Positions 8,333 through 17,304 of a stretch of 64,000 nt of DNA are shown here, one piece after another. Below the pieces are notes generated by a model. That model did not search any database and was not told the DNA's origin. It was given only the letters and a program-made list of their open reading frames with translations. Location: positions 124,001-188,000 of the forward strand of contig NZ_KB891316.1 of assembly GCF_000373385.1 (NCBI RefSeq), in the 5' to 3' direction. Position 1 is the first letter of the stretch, and every line of letters starts with the position of its first letter. A program made the translations under genes and the position numbers. The stretch comes from Thiobacillus thioparus DSM 505 (GTDB taxonomy: Bacteria > Pseudomonadota > Gammaproteobacteria > Burkholderiales > Thiobacillaceae).

Positions 8333-9856
8333 TCAACCGTTATTCGCCGCCAGATTGAGGTCGAGTTGCTGGGTGGAAAGCGCCGACGGTGGCGGGGTTT
8401 CGCCGTTGCGCACGGCCTCGACGTAATTCAGGTACTCCGGCGTCACGTCGCCGGTGATGTAGCGACCGTCGAAGCACGAGGTATCGAAGTCCTGAATCGC
8501 GGGATTGCCCGAACGGACCACCTCCACCATTGCGTCAAGATCCTGGTAGATCAGCGCGTCGCAGCCGATCTCGCGCGCGATCTCTGCGTCGGTGCGGCCA
8601 TTGGCGATCAGTTCGTTGCGCGTCGGCATGTCGATACCGTAGACGTTGGAGAAACGTACCGGCGGCGAGGCCGAGGCGAAATACACCTGGGCGGCACCGG
8701 CATCGCGCGCCATCTGCACGATCTCGCGGCTGGTGGTGCCGCGAACGATGGAGTCGTCGACCAGCAGCACGTTGCGGCCCTTGAACTCCTCGGCGATGGC
8801 ATTGAGCTTCTGCCGCACCGATTTCTTGCGCAGCGCCTGTCCCGGCATGATGAAGGTGCGCCCGATATAGCGGTTCTTGATGAAGCCTTCACGGTAGGGC
8901 ACGTTGAGGTGGTTTGCCAGCTGCAGTGCGGAGGGACGGCTGGTGTCGGGAATCGGGATCACCACGTCGATCCTGAGATGGGCGAATTCACGCTTGATCT
9001 TTTCGGCCAGCGACACGCCCATGGCGAGCCGCGTGCTGTAGACCGAGACGCCGTCCATCACCGAGTCGGGACGGGCGAGGTATACGTATTCGAAGATGCA
9101 AGGATTGAGCACGGCCTTGTCGCTGCACTGACGGCTGTGCAGCTTGCGCTCGTAGTCGATGAACACCGCTTCGCCCGGCGCCACGTCGCGCAGCAGACGG
9201 AAGCCCAGCGTATCGATCGCCACGCTCTCCGACGCGACGATGTACTCGTGCGGCGTAACCTGTTCATTGACGCCGATCACCAGCGGCCGGATGCCGTACG
9301 GGTCGCGGAAGGCCAGCAGACCATGGCCGGCAATGAAGGCCGTCACCGCATAGGCGCCCTTGCAGCGCGCATGCACGCCGGACACCGCGCCGAAGATCGT
9401 GTCCAGATTGAGTTGGCGCCCGGCGGCGCGCACCTGGAGTTCATGCGCCAGCACGTTCAACAGCACCTCGGAATCCGAATTGGTGTTGACGTGGCGCAGA
9501 TCGGCGCGGAACAGCGACTCCTTCAGCTCGTCGGTGTTGGTGAGGTTGCCGTTGTGTCCCAGCACGATGCCGTAGGGCGAGTTCACGTAGAACGGCTGCG
9601 ATTCGGCCGACGACGACGCACTGCCGGCGGTGGGATAGCGCACGTGCGCCACCCCCATGTCGCCCAGCAGATTGCGCATGTCGCGGGTGCGGAACACGTC
9701 GCGTGCCAGCCCCTGCCCCTTGTGCATGTGGAAACGGCTTTCTTCCGCCGTCACGATGCCGGCCGCATCCTGACCGCGATGCTGGAGCACCATCAGCCCG
9801 TCATACAAAAGCTGATTGGCTGCCGAATTGGAAACGACTCCGATTACCCCGCACAT
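8333..9856 (-). CDS. purF: Amidophosphoribosyltransferase
   Basis: 507 aa starting MCGVIGVVS. The start at 9856 is required because the second residue, Cys, becomes the N-terminal nucleophile of the class II glutamine amidotransferase domain. HRGQDAAG and GHNGNL follow. The C-terminal PRTase domain carries VLLVDDSIVRGTTSREIV. The enzyme converts PRPP and glutamine to phosphoribosylamine, the first committed purine step. cvpA lies 21 bp upstream, the usual cvpA-purF pair. CIFEYVYLARPDS, the conserved interdomain segment, is intact. Confidence 0.98.
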   Translation of the reverse strand: MCGVIGVVSNSAANQLLYDGLMVLQHRGQDAAGIVTAEESRFHMHKGQGLARDVFRTRDMRNLLGDMGVAHVRYPTAGSASSSAESQPFYVNSPYGIVLGHNGNLTNTDELKESLFRADLRHVNTNSDSEVLLNVLAHELQVRAAGRQLNLDTIFGAVSGVHARCKGAYAVTAFIAGHGLLAFRDPYGIRPLVIGVNEQVTPHEYIVASESVAIDTLGFRLLRDVAPGEAVFIDYERKLHSRQCSDKAVLNPCIFEYVYLARPDSVMDGVSVYSTRLAMGVSLAEKIKREFAHLRIDVVIPIPDTSRPSALQLANHLNVPYREGFIKNRYIGRTFIMPGQALRKKSVRQKLNAIAEEFKGRNVLLVDDSIVRGTTSREIVQMARDAGAAQVYFASASPPVRFSNVYGIDMPTRNELIANGRTDAEIAREIGCDALIYQDLDAMVEVVRSGNPAIQDFDTSCFDGRYITGDVTPEYLNYVEAVRNGETPPPSALSTQQLDLNLAANNG

Positions 9857-9877
9857 GATGTGCACCCATCCATAAAG

Positions 9878-10369
9878 TTATTCGAAACGAATGTACTTCG
9901 CCACGTCGGCCGGCACCAGCGGCAAGGCGCGCTGCGCCATCGCCTGCAGGCTGCCCGACACCCGGGCCTGCTTCCAGAAGTCGGTACGCGGCAGCGAAGT
10001 CAGCCCGGCCGCCAGCGTCAGCCCGATCAGGATCACCAGACCCTTGGCCAGCCCCAGCACCCCGCCCAGCACCTTGTCGGCGCCGCCCAGCCCCACCGCC
10101 TTGACCAGTGTTACCAGGGCATGCCCCAGCAGCAGCACGCCGATCAGCACCACCAGAAAAACCACTGCAAAACCGGCGAAGTAGCGAATGCTCGGGCTCT
10201 CGATCCCGATCGGCAACAGCGGTGCCACCACCAACGCGCCCCATTTTCCCAGCATGAATGCCAGGATCCAGGCGGCCAGCGAAAACAGCGTATCGACCAT
10301 GCCGCGCATCAGGCCGCGTACCACGGTCAGGACCAGCACCAGCACCACGATGAGGTCGAGCGTGTTCAT
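9878..10369 (-). CDS. cvpA: CvpA family membrane protein
   Basis: 163 aa with about four membrane segments: LDLIVVLVLVLTVVRGLMRG, TLFSLAAWILAFMLG, IRYFAGFAVVFLVVLIGVLLL and VLGGVLGLAKGLVILIGLTLA. The GLMRG and G(x)VLGLAKGL motifs are typical of CvpA (named for colicin V production and linked to purF). Its exact role is unclear; members are implicated in envelope homeostasis. The start overlaps the dedD stop by 4 bp and the gene precedes purF. Confidence 0.93.
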   Translation of the reverse strand: MNTLDLIVVLVLVLTVVRGLMRGMVDTLFSLAAWILAFMLGKWGALVVAPLLPIGIESPSIRYFAGFAVVFLVVLIGVLLLGHALVTLVKAVGLGGADKVLGGVLGLAKGLVILIGLTLAAGLTSLPRTDFWKQARVSGSLQAMAQRALPLVPADVAKYIRFE

Positions 10370-10983
10370 TTGGCCAGCACCTGCCCGGTCATGCCGTTTT
10401 CAGCCAGCCGCCCTGCCGCTGCCTCCGCGGCCTCGCGCGTCGGATAAGGCCCTACACGCACACGCGTCAGATTGCCAACCGTATCGGTGTAGGTCGGCAA
10501 TCCTGCCAGTGCCGCGCGCGCCTTGAGTTCGCGAGCCTTGGCGCCATCGGACAGGGCGGCAAGCTGTACCACGAACATTTCACTGGTTGCCGCAGGTTTT
10601 TTATGGGGAACAGGGGCAGCAACGGGATGCGGCTTGGGTTGCGGTTTGGCGGGTTCCGCTTTGACAGGCTCAGGCTTGACCGGTTCGCCTTCAGGCTTGG
10701 GCTCGGGTCTGGCTGCTGGTTTTGCGGGTTCGGGCGGCGGCGGCGCGGGCTGCGACGGCGCTGAAGGCGCGGGTTCGGCTGCAGGCACTGGCGCGACCGC
10801 CTGTTGTTCGGGTACGGGCGTCGGAGCTTCGGCCATGTGGACCGACAGCGTACTCGTCGGCGGCGGCTCGTCTTCCAGCAACAGCGGCAGCACGATCACC
10901 GCTAGCAAGGTCAACGCCACCGCACCGATCAGTCGGCGCCTGGCGAGGCGTTTGAGGTCATTTTCACTGCTGGGTGGCGGCAT
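10366..10983 (-). CDS. dedD: DedD-like SPOR-domain cell-division protein
   Basis: 205 aa from ATG 10983 (MPPPSSENDLKRLARRR). A short cytoplasmic basic stretch leads into one membrane segment (LIGAVALTLLAVIVLPLLL). Next comes a long Pro/Ala/Glu/Lys linker (about 75 residues) and a C-terminal SPOR domain (FVVQLAALSDGAKARELKARAA..., VRVGPYPTREAAEAAAGRL). SPOR domains bind denuded peptidoglycan at the septum. The N-terminus overlaps the end of folC by 20 bp. The folC-dedD-cvpA-purF order is the standard one. Confidence 0.92.
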   Translation of the reverse strand: MPPPSSENDLKRLARRRLIGAVALTLLAVIVLPLLLEDEPPPTSTLSVHMAEAPTPVPEQQAVAPVPAAEPAPSAPSQPAPPPPEPAKPAARPEPKPEGEPVKPEPVKAEPAKPQPKPHPVAAPVPHKKPAATSEMFVVQLAALSDGAKARELKARAALAGLPTYTDTVGNLTRVRVGPYPTREAAEAAAGRLAENGMTGQVLAK

Positions 10984-12235
10984 GGTCGAGCACGGCGGCA
11001 ACGGTATAAAACGAACCGAAGACGAGAATTCTATCATCTTCGCGCGCCGCGCTTCGTGCCTCCGTGAGTGCACGGGCGACATCCGGTTGCACGTGTATCG
11101 GCACCTCGCCCACCTGGCCGCGCAGTTCGGCAGCCAGTGCCTTGGCATCCTGCGCACGCGGCGAAGCAGGCGTACACGTCCACCATGCATCGATTTCGTC
11201 GCGCAATGCCGCAAACACCCCCGCCGCATCCTTGTCGGCCAGCATGCCAACGACTGCCAGCGTGCGTCCGCCTACAGGCTGGTCGTGCAGGGTGGCCGCC
11301 AGTGCCCGCGCGGCTTCCGGATTGTGCGCCACGTCCAGAATGACTGCCGGCGCCTGGGCGATGTGCTGGAACCGCCCCGGCACGCGCGTGTCCGCCAGCC
11401 CGCGGCGGATAGCCGCTTCATCCACGGGCAGACGATCCTGTATGGCATCCAGCGCCGCCAGCGCACCGGACGCGTTACGCAACTGGCAGGCGCCCGCCAT
11501 GGCGGGCAGCGGCAAATCTGCCCAGCATGTAGCGAGGCTGCGATAGGTCCAGTGGTCGTCCTCGCGCTGCGCGGAAAAATCCTGGTCCACACACCGCAGG
11601 TCGGCACCGATACGACGGGCATGTTCAAGCAGGCTGAGCGGCGGCACGGGATCGACGCAAACTGCAGGACGTCCGGTTCGATAAATCCCCGCCTTCTCGA
11701 AGCCGATCTTTTCGCGGCTGTCGCCCAGGTAGTCCATATGGTCGAGATCGACGCTGGTGACGACCGCGACGTCGGCGTCGAATACGTTCACGGCATCGAG
11801 CCGCCCGCCAAGGCCCACCTCAAGAACGGCCACATCGATGCCGGCATCGATGAACCGGGCCATCGCGCCCAGGGTGCCAAATTCGAAGTAGGTCAGCGAA
11901 ACGTCGCCGCGTGCCGCGTCGACCCGTTCGAATGCAGCGATGAGTTCGGCGTCGCTCGCCTCCCTGCCGGCGACCCGCACGCGTTCGTTGTAGCGCAGCA
12001 GATGCGGCGAGGTGTACAGGCCGGTCTTGTAGCCGGCGGCATCGAGGATGGTAGCCAGATACGCACAGGTAGAGCCTTTGCCGTTGGTGCCGCCCACGAC
12101 GATGAGCGGAAAATCCGGAACGAGTCCAAGTGCATCCTTGACCCGACGCACCCGATCGAGGCCGAGATCGATCGTACTGGGATGCAGTCGTTCCAGCCGC
12201 GCCAGCCAGGCATCAAGGGAAGTAAGACGTTGCAC
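10964..12235 (-). CDS. folC: Bifunctional folylpolyglutamate synthase / dihydrofolate synthase
   Basis: 423 aa, normal length. A Mur-ligase-like fold with P-loop VVGGTNGKGSTCAYL, TSPHLLRYNERVRV, FEFGTLGAMARF, VGLGGRLDAVN and DHMDYLGDSREKIGFEKAGI. The C-terminal domain has DVAHNPEAARALA. It adds glutamate to dihydropteroate and extends folate polyglutamates. It lies between accD (99 bp upstream) and dedD (overlapping). Confidence 0.97.
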   Translation of the reverse strand: MQRLTSLDAWLARLERLHPSTIDLGLDRVRRVKDALGLVPDFPLIVVGGTNGKGSTCAYLATILDAAGYKTGLYTSPHLLRYNERVRVAGREASDAELIAAFERVDAARGDVSLTYFEFGTLGAMARFIDAGIDVAVLEVGLGGRLDAVNVFDADVAVVTSVDLDHMDYLGDSREKIGFEKAGIYRTGRPAVCVDPVPPLSLLEHARRIGADLRCVDQDFSAQREDDHWTYRSLATCWADLPLPAMAGACQLRNASGALAALDAIQDRLPVDEAAIRRGLADTRVPGRFQHIAQAPAVILDVAHNPEAARALAATLHDQPVGGRTLAVVGMLADKDAAGVFAALRDEIDAWWTCTPASPRAQDAKALAAELRGQVGEVPIHVQPDVARALTEARSAAREDDRILVFGSFYTVAAVLDHAATQQ

Positions 12236-12334
12236 GATCAGGTTACGCCAGGACGGTATGCCAGACAGGAATCAAACAAATCGCCGCGATGCGGGCATGT
12301 CTCCGGCGACTTGGGCGCTCAATCAACTCGGATG

Positions 12335-13204
12335 TCAGGCCGCCAGCGCCGGCCGGCCCATCATCATCGCCAGCGTGGATGCGAGCTCGCTACGCATCTG
12401 ACGGCGATCGATGATGCGGTCGATGGCGCCCTTCTCTTGCAGGAACTCGGCGCGCTGAAACCCTTCCGGCAGGGTTTCGCGCACGGTCTGCTCGATCACG
12501 CGCGGCCCGGCAAAGCCGATCAGCGCGTTGGGCTCGGCGACGATCAGGTCGCCCAGCATGGCGAAGCTCGCCGACACGCCGCCCATCGTGGGATCGGTCA
12601 GCACCGACACGAAGGGCAGTCGATGGCGCGATAACTGGGTCAGCGCCGCCGACGTCTTGGCCATCTGCATCAACGAAAACAGGCCTTCCTGCATGCGCGC
12701 GCCGCCGCTGGCGGAGAAGCAGACGAAGGCCGAGTTCGACTCGATCGCCGCTTCCACACCCAGGGCGAAGCGCTCGCCAACCACCGACCCCATCGAGCCG
12801 CCCATGAACTTGAACTCGAACGCCGCTGCCACTACCGGCACCGCCTTGACGCTGCCGCCGATCACCACCAGTGCATCCGTTTCCGACGTGCCGGTCTGCG
12901 CTTCCTTCAGGCGGTCGGGATATTTCTTGCTGTCCTTGAATTTGAGCGGGTCGAGGGGCGTGATATGGGCGCCGATTTCATGCTGCCCCTCCGCATCCAG
13001 CAGCATGGCCAGCCGCTGCCGCGCACCGATACGATGGTGGTGACCGCACTTCGGGCACACTTCCAGGTTGCTTTCCAGATCGGCACGGTAGAGCACCTCG
13101 TTGCAGGCCGGGCACTTGGACCACAAGCCCTCGGGCATCGACTTCTTCGATGCCTGTGCACGCCGCTTGATCTTCGGCGGCAGGATTTTCTGAAACCAGC
13201 TCAT
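12335..13204 (-). CDS. accD: Acetyl-CoA carboxylase carboxyltransferase subunit beta
   Basis: 289 aa. An N-terminal zinc ribbon ([16 protein letters not shown], then CPKCGHHH) is followed by the crotonase-like carboxyltransferase domain: [40 protein letters not shown] and [17 protein letters not shown]. With AccA it transfers carboxyl from carboxybiotin to acetyl-CoA in the first step of fatty-acid synthesis. trpA ends 13 bp upstream; the trpA-accD-folC order is conserved in proteobacteria. Confidence 0.98.
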   Translation of the reverse strand: MSWFQKILPPKIKRRAQASKKSMPEGLWSKCPACNEVLYRADLESNLEVCPKCGHHHRIGARQRLAMLLDAEGQHEIGAHITPLDPLKFKDSKKYPDRLKEAQTGTSETDALVVIGGSVKAVPVVAAAFEFKFMGGSMGSVVGERFALGVEAAIESNSAFVCFSASGGARMQEGLFSLMQMAKTSAALTQLSRHRLPFVSVLTDPTMGGVSASFAMLGDLIVAEPNALIGFAGPRVIEQTVRETLPEGFQRAEFLQEKGAIDRIIDRRQMRSELASTLAMMMGRPALAA

Positions 13205-13217
13205 GTGTCTTCTCCGT

Positions 13218-14024
13218 TTATTTCGATGCCGCGTCGACGCCGCGGCGCAATTCGGCCACCAGGTGCTTGACGCGGTTGGTGCATTCGCCTTCGGGCGCGG
13301 TCTCGATCTCGTTCACGATGCGGCTGCCCACCACCACCGCGTCGGCGATGCGCGCCACCGCTTCGGCGGTTGCCGCGTCGCGTATGCCGAAGCCCACGCC
13401 CACCGGCAGGCTGCAATGCTTGCGCACCATGGCCAGTTTCTGCGCGACTTCCTCGGTGTCGAGATTGGCCGAACCCGTCACGCCCTTGAGCGAGACGTAA
13501 TAGATGAAACCGCCGGCGGCCGCCGCCACTTGTTCCACGCGCGATTCCGGCGTCGTCGGCGACAACAGGAAAATCGGGTCGAGGCCGTGGGCCTTGAACA
13601 CGTCCGACACGCCGGCCGATTCCTCCGGCGGAATATCCACCGTCAGCACGCCGTCCACGCCGGCCGCCTTCGCCGCCAGGGCAAAGGTTTCGTAGCCCAT
13701 GCGTTCGACCGGGTTGGCATAGCCCATCAGTACCACGGGCGTCGTCGTATTGGTCTTGCGGAATTCCGCCGTCATCGCCAGCACGTCCTTCAGCCCGACC
13801 TTGTTCGCCAGCGCCCGTTCGGATGCCCGTTGGATCACCGGGCCGTCGGCCATGGGATCGGAAAACGGCACCCCCAACTCGATGATGTCGGCCCCGGCTT
13901 CCACCAGCGCGTGCATCAGCGGCACCGTCAGGCCCTTGCCGGGGTCGCCTGCGGTAATGAAGGGAATCAGGGCTTTTCTGTTGTGCGCTTTCAGCGCGAT
14001 AAAGGTCTGGCCGATGCGGCTCAT
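13218..14024 (-). CDS. trpA: Tryptophan synthase alpha subunit
   Basis: 268 aa. TIM-barrel with catalytic Glu in [13 protein letters not shown] and catalytic Asp in the following PMADGPVIQ, plus [41 protein letters not shown] and [11 protein letters not shown] for phosphate binding. It releases indole from indole-3-glycerol phosphate and channels it to TrpB. trpB ends 42 bp upstream. No oddities. Confidence 0.98.
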   Translation of the reverse strand: MSRIGQTFIALKAHNRKALIPFITAGDPGKGLTVPLMHALVEAGADIIELGVPFSDPMADGPVIQRASERALANKVGLKDVLAMTAEFRKTNTTTPVVLMGYANPVERMGYETFALAAKAAGVDGVLTVDIPPEESAGVSDVFKAHGLDPIFLLSPTTPESRVEQVAAAAGGFIYYVSLKGVTGSANLDTEEVAQKLAMVRKHCSLPVGVGFGIRDAATAEAVARIADAVVVGSRIVNEIETAPEGECTNRVKHLVAELRRGVDAASK

Positions 14025-14066
14025 GGTGTGGTCTTCTGGAAGATTCGATTCAATTGGGGAGCCGGT

Positions 14067-15266
14067 TCAGAGTGTGATCCCCGATACCTTGGCCACGGTG
14101 TTGATGTCCTTGTCGCCGCGCCCGGAGAGATTGACCAGGATGATCTTGTCCTTGCCCAGGGTCGGCGCAAGCTTCTTGGCATGGGCGACGGCATGGCTGG
14201 ATTCGAGTGCGGGAATGATGCCTTCGTAACGACACAGATCGTGAAAGGCGGCCAGTGCCTCGTCGTCGTCGATCGCGACATATTCGGCACGGCCGGCATC
14301 CTTGAGGTAGCTGTGTTCGGGGCCAACACCGGGATAGTCGAGACCGGCGGAGACCGAATGGGTCTCGATGATCTGGCCGTTCTCGTCCTGCATCAGGTAG
14401 CTGCGGAAGCCATGCAGCACGCCGGGCGTGCCGGCGGTGAGCGGCGCCGCGTGCTTGCCGCTGGCCACGCCGGAACCGCCCGCTTCGACGCCGATCAGGC
14501 GCACGTTTTCATGCGGGATATAGGGATGGAAGATGCCGATGGCGTTGGAACCGCCGCCGACGCAGGCGATCACCGCATCGGGCTGGCGGCCGGCCAGTTC
14601 CGGCATCTGGACGAGGCATTCGCGGCCGATCACGCACTGGAAGTCGCGCACCAGCATGGGATACGGATGCGGGCCGGCGGCCGTGCCAAGAATGTAAAAG
14701 GTCGACTCGACGTTGGTCACCCAGTCGCGCATCGCCTCGTTCAGCGCATCCTTCAGGGTCTTGGAACCCGACGACACCGGTACCACGGTGGCGCCCAGGA
14801 GCTTCATGCGGAAGACGTTGGGCGACTGGCGGGCGACGTCCTCGGCACCCATGTAGACCACGCATTCCATGCCGTAGCGCGCCGCGACGGTGGCCGACGC
14901 GACGCCGTGCTGGCCGGCGCCGGTTTCGGCAATCACGCGCTTCTTGCCCATGCGCCGCGCCAGCAGCGCCTGGCCGATGGTGTTGTTGATCTTGTGCGCA
15001 CCGGTGTGGTTGAGATCCTCGCGCTTGAGGTAGATCTGCGCGCCGCCGTAGGCTTCGGAGAGCCGCTTGGCGTGATACACCGGACTGGGACGGCCGACGT
15101 AGTGCTTGAGCTCATACTCGAATTCGGCGATGAAAGCGGGATCGTTGCGCGCCTTGTCGTATTCGACGCGCAGTTCGTCGAGCGCCGCCATCAGGGTTTC
15201 GGCGACGAAAATGCCGCCGTAGGGGCCGAAGTGGCCGCGGGAATCGGGTAGATCGGTGAGCTTCAT
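14067..15266 (-). CDS. trpB: Tryptophan synthase beta subunit (canonical, TrpB1)
   Basis: 399 aa. The opening [20 protein letters not shown] and the PLP lysine in [17 protein letters not shown] identify the classic TrpB1 type; [11 protein letters not shown] and [11 protein letters not shown] (phosphate-binding glycine loop) follow. It condenses indole with serine. The ATG overlaps the trpF stop as ATGA, and trpA follows. A second, TrpB2-type gene lies at 53327. Confidence 0.98.
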   Translation of the reverse strand: MKLTDLPDSRGHFGPYGGIFVAETLMAALDELRVEYDKARNDPAFIAEFEYELKHYVGRPSPVYHAKRLSEAYGGAQIYLKREDLNHTGAHKINNTIGQALLARRMGKKRVIAETGAGQHGVASATVAARYGMECVVYMGAEDVARQSPNVFRMKLLGATVVPVSSGSKTLKDALNEAMRDWVTNVESTFYILGTAAGPHPYPMLVRDFQCVIGRECLVQMPELAGRQPDAVIACVGGGSNAIGIFHPYIPHENVRLIGVEAGGSGVASGKHAAPLTAGTPGVLHGFRSYLMQDENGQIIETHSVSAGLDYPGVGPEHSYLKDAGRAEYVAIDDDEALAAFHDLCRYEGIIPALESSHAVAHAKKLAPTLGKDKIILVNLSGRGDKDINTVAKVSGITL

Positions 15267-15913
15267 GATGCTTCTTTCGCTTTCGCAATGAATTGCGCAA
15301 TCTTGTGCGCGTCCTTGATGCCTTTGGCGGCAACGGCCGCCCCATTAACAAGCAGCGCCGCTTCGACCCCGGAGGACACATCCACCGCCCACGGTCGCAC
15401 GCGCTGCACCGCATCGGCGACGTTGTCGGGCGTGAGGCCGCCCGACAGGATGATCGGCCTTGGGAGATCCGGCGGGATCAGGGCCCAGTCGAAGCGTTCC
15501 CCGGTGCCGCCCGGCACGCCCGGCACGAAGGCATCGAGCAACAGGCCGCGTGCGGCATCGAAGTCAGCCGCGCATTTTAGCAAATCCGTGTCCCGATTGA
15601 CCCGTACCGCCTTGATATAGGGTCGGCCGAAGCGCGTACAGTCGGCCGGCGTCTCGTCGCCGTGGAATTGCAGCAGGTCGAGCGGGGCACGTTGCAACAC
15701 GCTTTCGACGAAGGCCGGCTCGGCGTTGACGAACAGGCCCACGCTCTGGACGAAGGGCGGCAATGCGCGCACCAGTTCAGCGGCGGCCTCGACCGACACG
15801 TGGCGCGGACTTTTTTCGTAGAACACGAAGCCCACGGCATCCGCCCCCGCGCTGCAGGCGGCTTGCAGGTCCTGCAACCGGGTGATGCCACAGATTTTTA
15901 CGCGAACAGCCAT
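15263..15913 (-). CDS. trpF: Phosphoribosylanthranilate isomerase
   Basis: 216 aa from ATG 15913 ([12 protein letters not shown]). TIM-barrel with the VKICGIT start (catalytic Cys), [36 protein letters not shown](V)PGGTG (catalytic Asp region) and [11 protein letters not shown]. It isomerises phosphoribosylanthranilate in tryptophan synthesis. The start overlaps the truA end by 16 bp and the stop overlaps trpB. The truA-trpF-trpB-trpA order is typical of Betaproteobacteria. Confidence 0.97.
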   Translation of the reverse strand: MAVRVKICGITRLQDLQAACSAGADAVGFVFYEKSPRHVSVEAAAELVRALPPFVQSVGLFVNAEPAFVESVLQRAPLDLLQFHGDETPADCTRFGRPYIKAVRVNRDTDLLKCAADFDAARGLLLDAFVPGVPGGTGERFDWALIPPDLPRPIILSGGLTPDNVADAVQRVRPWAVDVSSGVEAALLVNGAAVAAKGIKDAHKIAQFIAKAKEAS

Positions 15914-16683
15914 CGTTCCGAGCTTTCCGGCAAGGCAAAGTGCGCAGGATACCGGATGTGGGTGAGATACAGCCCGGCGGCGTCGAAAGTGGGCGCTGCC
16001 AGCGTGCGATCGCGGCTTTGCAGGATCTCGTGCATCCACTCGGGCGACTGCATGCCGGCGCCGATATGGACCAGGCAGCCCATGAGATTGCGCACCATGT
16101 GGTGCAGGAAACCGTCGGCGCGGAAATCGCACAGCAGGTAATCGCCGCGCCGCTCGATCTGCGCCAGCCGCAGCTCCTTGACCGGCGACCGGGCCTGGCA
16201 TTCGGCGGCACGGAAGGCGGAAAAATCGTGCCGACCGATCAGATGCGCCGCCGCCCGGTTCATCGCGTCGGCATCGAGCGGACGATGATGCCAGCCGATC
16301 AGCCCGTGATTGAGGCCGGGCCGCACCGGGTGATTCAGCAGCACATAGCGGTAGCCCCGCTGTGTGGCGGCGAAACGCGCATGAAAATCCTCGCCCACCT
16401 CGCGCGCCCATAACACCGCCACGCCAGGCGGAAGATGGCTATTGACGCCGCGCACCCAGGCCGTAATCGGACGCTGGGCCGAAGTATCGAAATGGGTGAC
16501 CTGGAATGCCGCGTGCACGCCGGTGTCGGTGCGCCCGGCTGCAGTGACGACCGTCCTTTCGCCGGCAATCGCCGACACGGCCGCTTCCAGTGCGTTCTGC
16601 ACACCGCAGCCCTGCGGCTGCGACTGCCAGCCGCAAAAGCCGACGCCGCAATATTCCAGCCCCAATACGATACGCATACTCAC
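15898..16683 (-). CDS. truA: tRNA pseudouridine(38-40) synthase
   Basis: 261 aa. The start [20 protein letters not shown] and the catalytic aspartate motif [15 protein letters not shown] are characteristic; [37 protein letters not shown] and the C-terminal TFDAAGLYL also fit TruA. It makes pseudouridine at positions 38-40 of the tRNA anticodon arm. It lies 6 bp after the CbiQ/EcfT-like gene and overlaps trpF. Confidence 0.97.
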   Translation of the reverse strand: MSMRIVLGLEYCGVGFCGWQSQPQGCGVQNALEAAVSAIAGERTVVTAAGRTDTGVHAAFQVTHFDTSAQRPITAWVRGVNSHLPPGVAVLWAREVGEDFHARFAATQRGYRYVLLNHPVRPGLNHGLIGWHHRPLDADAMNRAAAHLIGRHDFSAFRAAECQARSPVKELRLAQIERRGDYLLCDFRADGFLHHMVRNLMGCLVHIGAGMQSPEWMHEILQSRDRTLAAPTFDAAGLYLTHIRYPAHFALPESSERWLFA

Positions 16684-16689
16684 CCGGCC

Positions 16690-17304
16690 TCACGCCAGCA
16701 CGATCCACACCCCAAGCAAGCCCGCAAGTATGACGGCGCTATCGCAGCCTTGCCAGCGTTCGGTGCGCAGAGTGTACGTGGCGGGGCCGGCGTCATCCGG
16801 CAATGGCACGCGCAGCGCATCCAGCCACCGCGCCGGTTTGGGCGCATGCTCGACGTAGTCCAGGGTCAGCCCCAGGCGTACTGCGAAGGCGCGACGATCA
16901 AACCCCAACCAGACCAGCGGGCGGGCCAGGCCATACAGGCCGTAAATCAGGCGAGGGCGGATAGTGGTGGCGAGCAGCACCCCCAGTCCAGCGATCATCA
17001 GTGCCAGCCGCGCCACGCGCAGTGCACCCAGCCGGATCCCTTCCAAGGTCGGGCTGGCCCATTCGAGCGGGGGCCATAACGGCGTACCGGGCATGGTGTA
17101 GGCGTAGGTAAGCAGAAGGACAACCATCAGCCAACGGGTTCGGCGCAACAAACGCCAGGCCTCATGGCGGGCAGATGCAAACAGCAAGGCCGTCGCAAGG
17201 GCGACGGCCAGGAAAGCAAGCTGGGGCAAGACAGCACGTTCCACCGCCACTGCCCACCCGCACCACAGCAGGATGCGGGCAGCCGGATGGGGGCATCTAA
17301 CCAA
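16690..17304 (-). CDS. CbiQ/EcfT-like integral membrane protein
   Basis: 204 aa. Hydrophobic, with about five membrane segments. The central stretch GIRLGALRVARLALMIAGLG, then TIRPRLIYGLYGLARPL, resembles the coupling helices of ECF-transporter T components (CbiQ/EcfT: 'R..aLrl..l......tt.p..l...l..l..pl'). No ATPase or substrate component lies nearby. It may serve a shared ECF ATPase elsewhere or have another role. It overlaps the fimV stop by 8 bp and precedes truA by 6 bp, so it is embedded in the housekeeping string. Confidence 0.7.
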   Translation of the reverse strand: MVRCPHPAARILLWCGWAVAVERAVLPQLAFLAVALATALLFASARHEAWRLLRRTRWLMVVLLLTYAYTMPGTPLWPPLEWASPTLEGIRLGALRVARLALMIAGLGVLLATTIRPRLIYGLYGLARPLVWLGFDRRAFAVRLGLTLDYVEHAPKPARWLDALRVPLPDDAGPATYTLRTERWQGCDSAVILAGLLGVWIVLA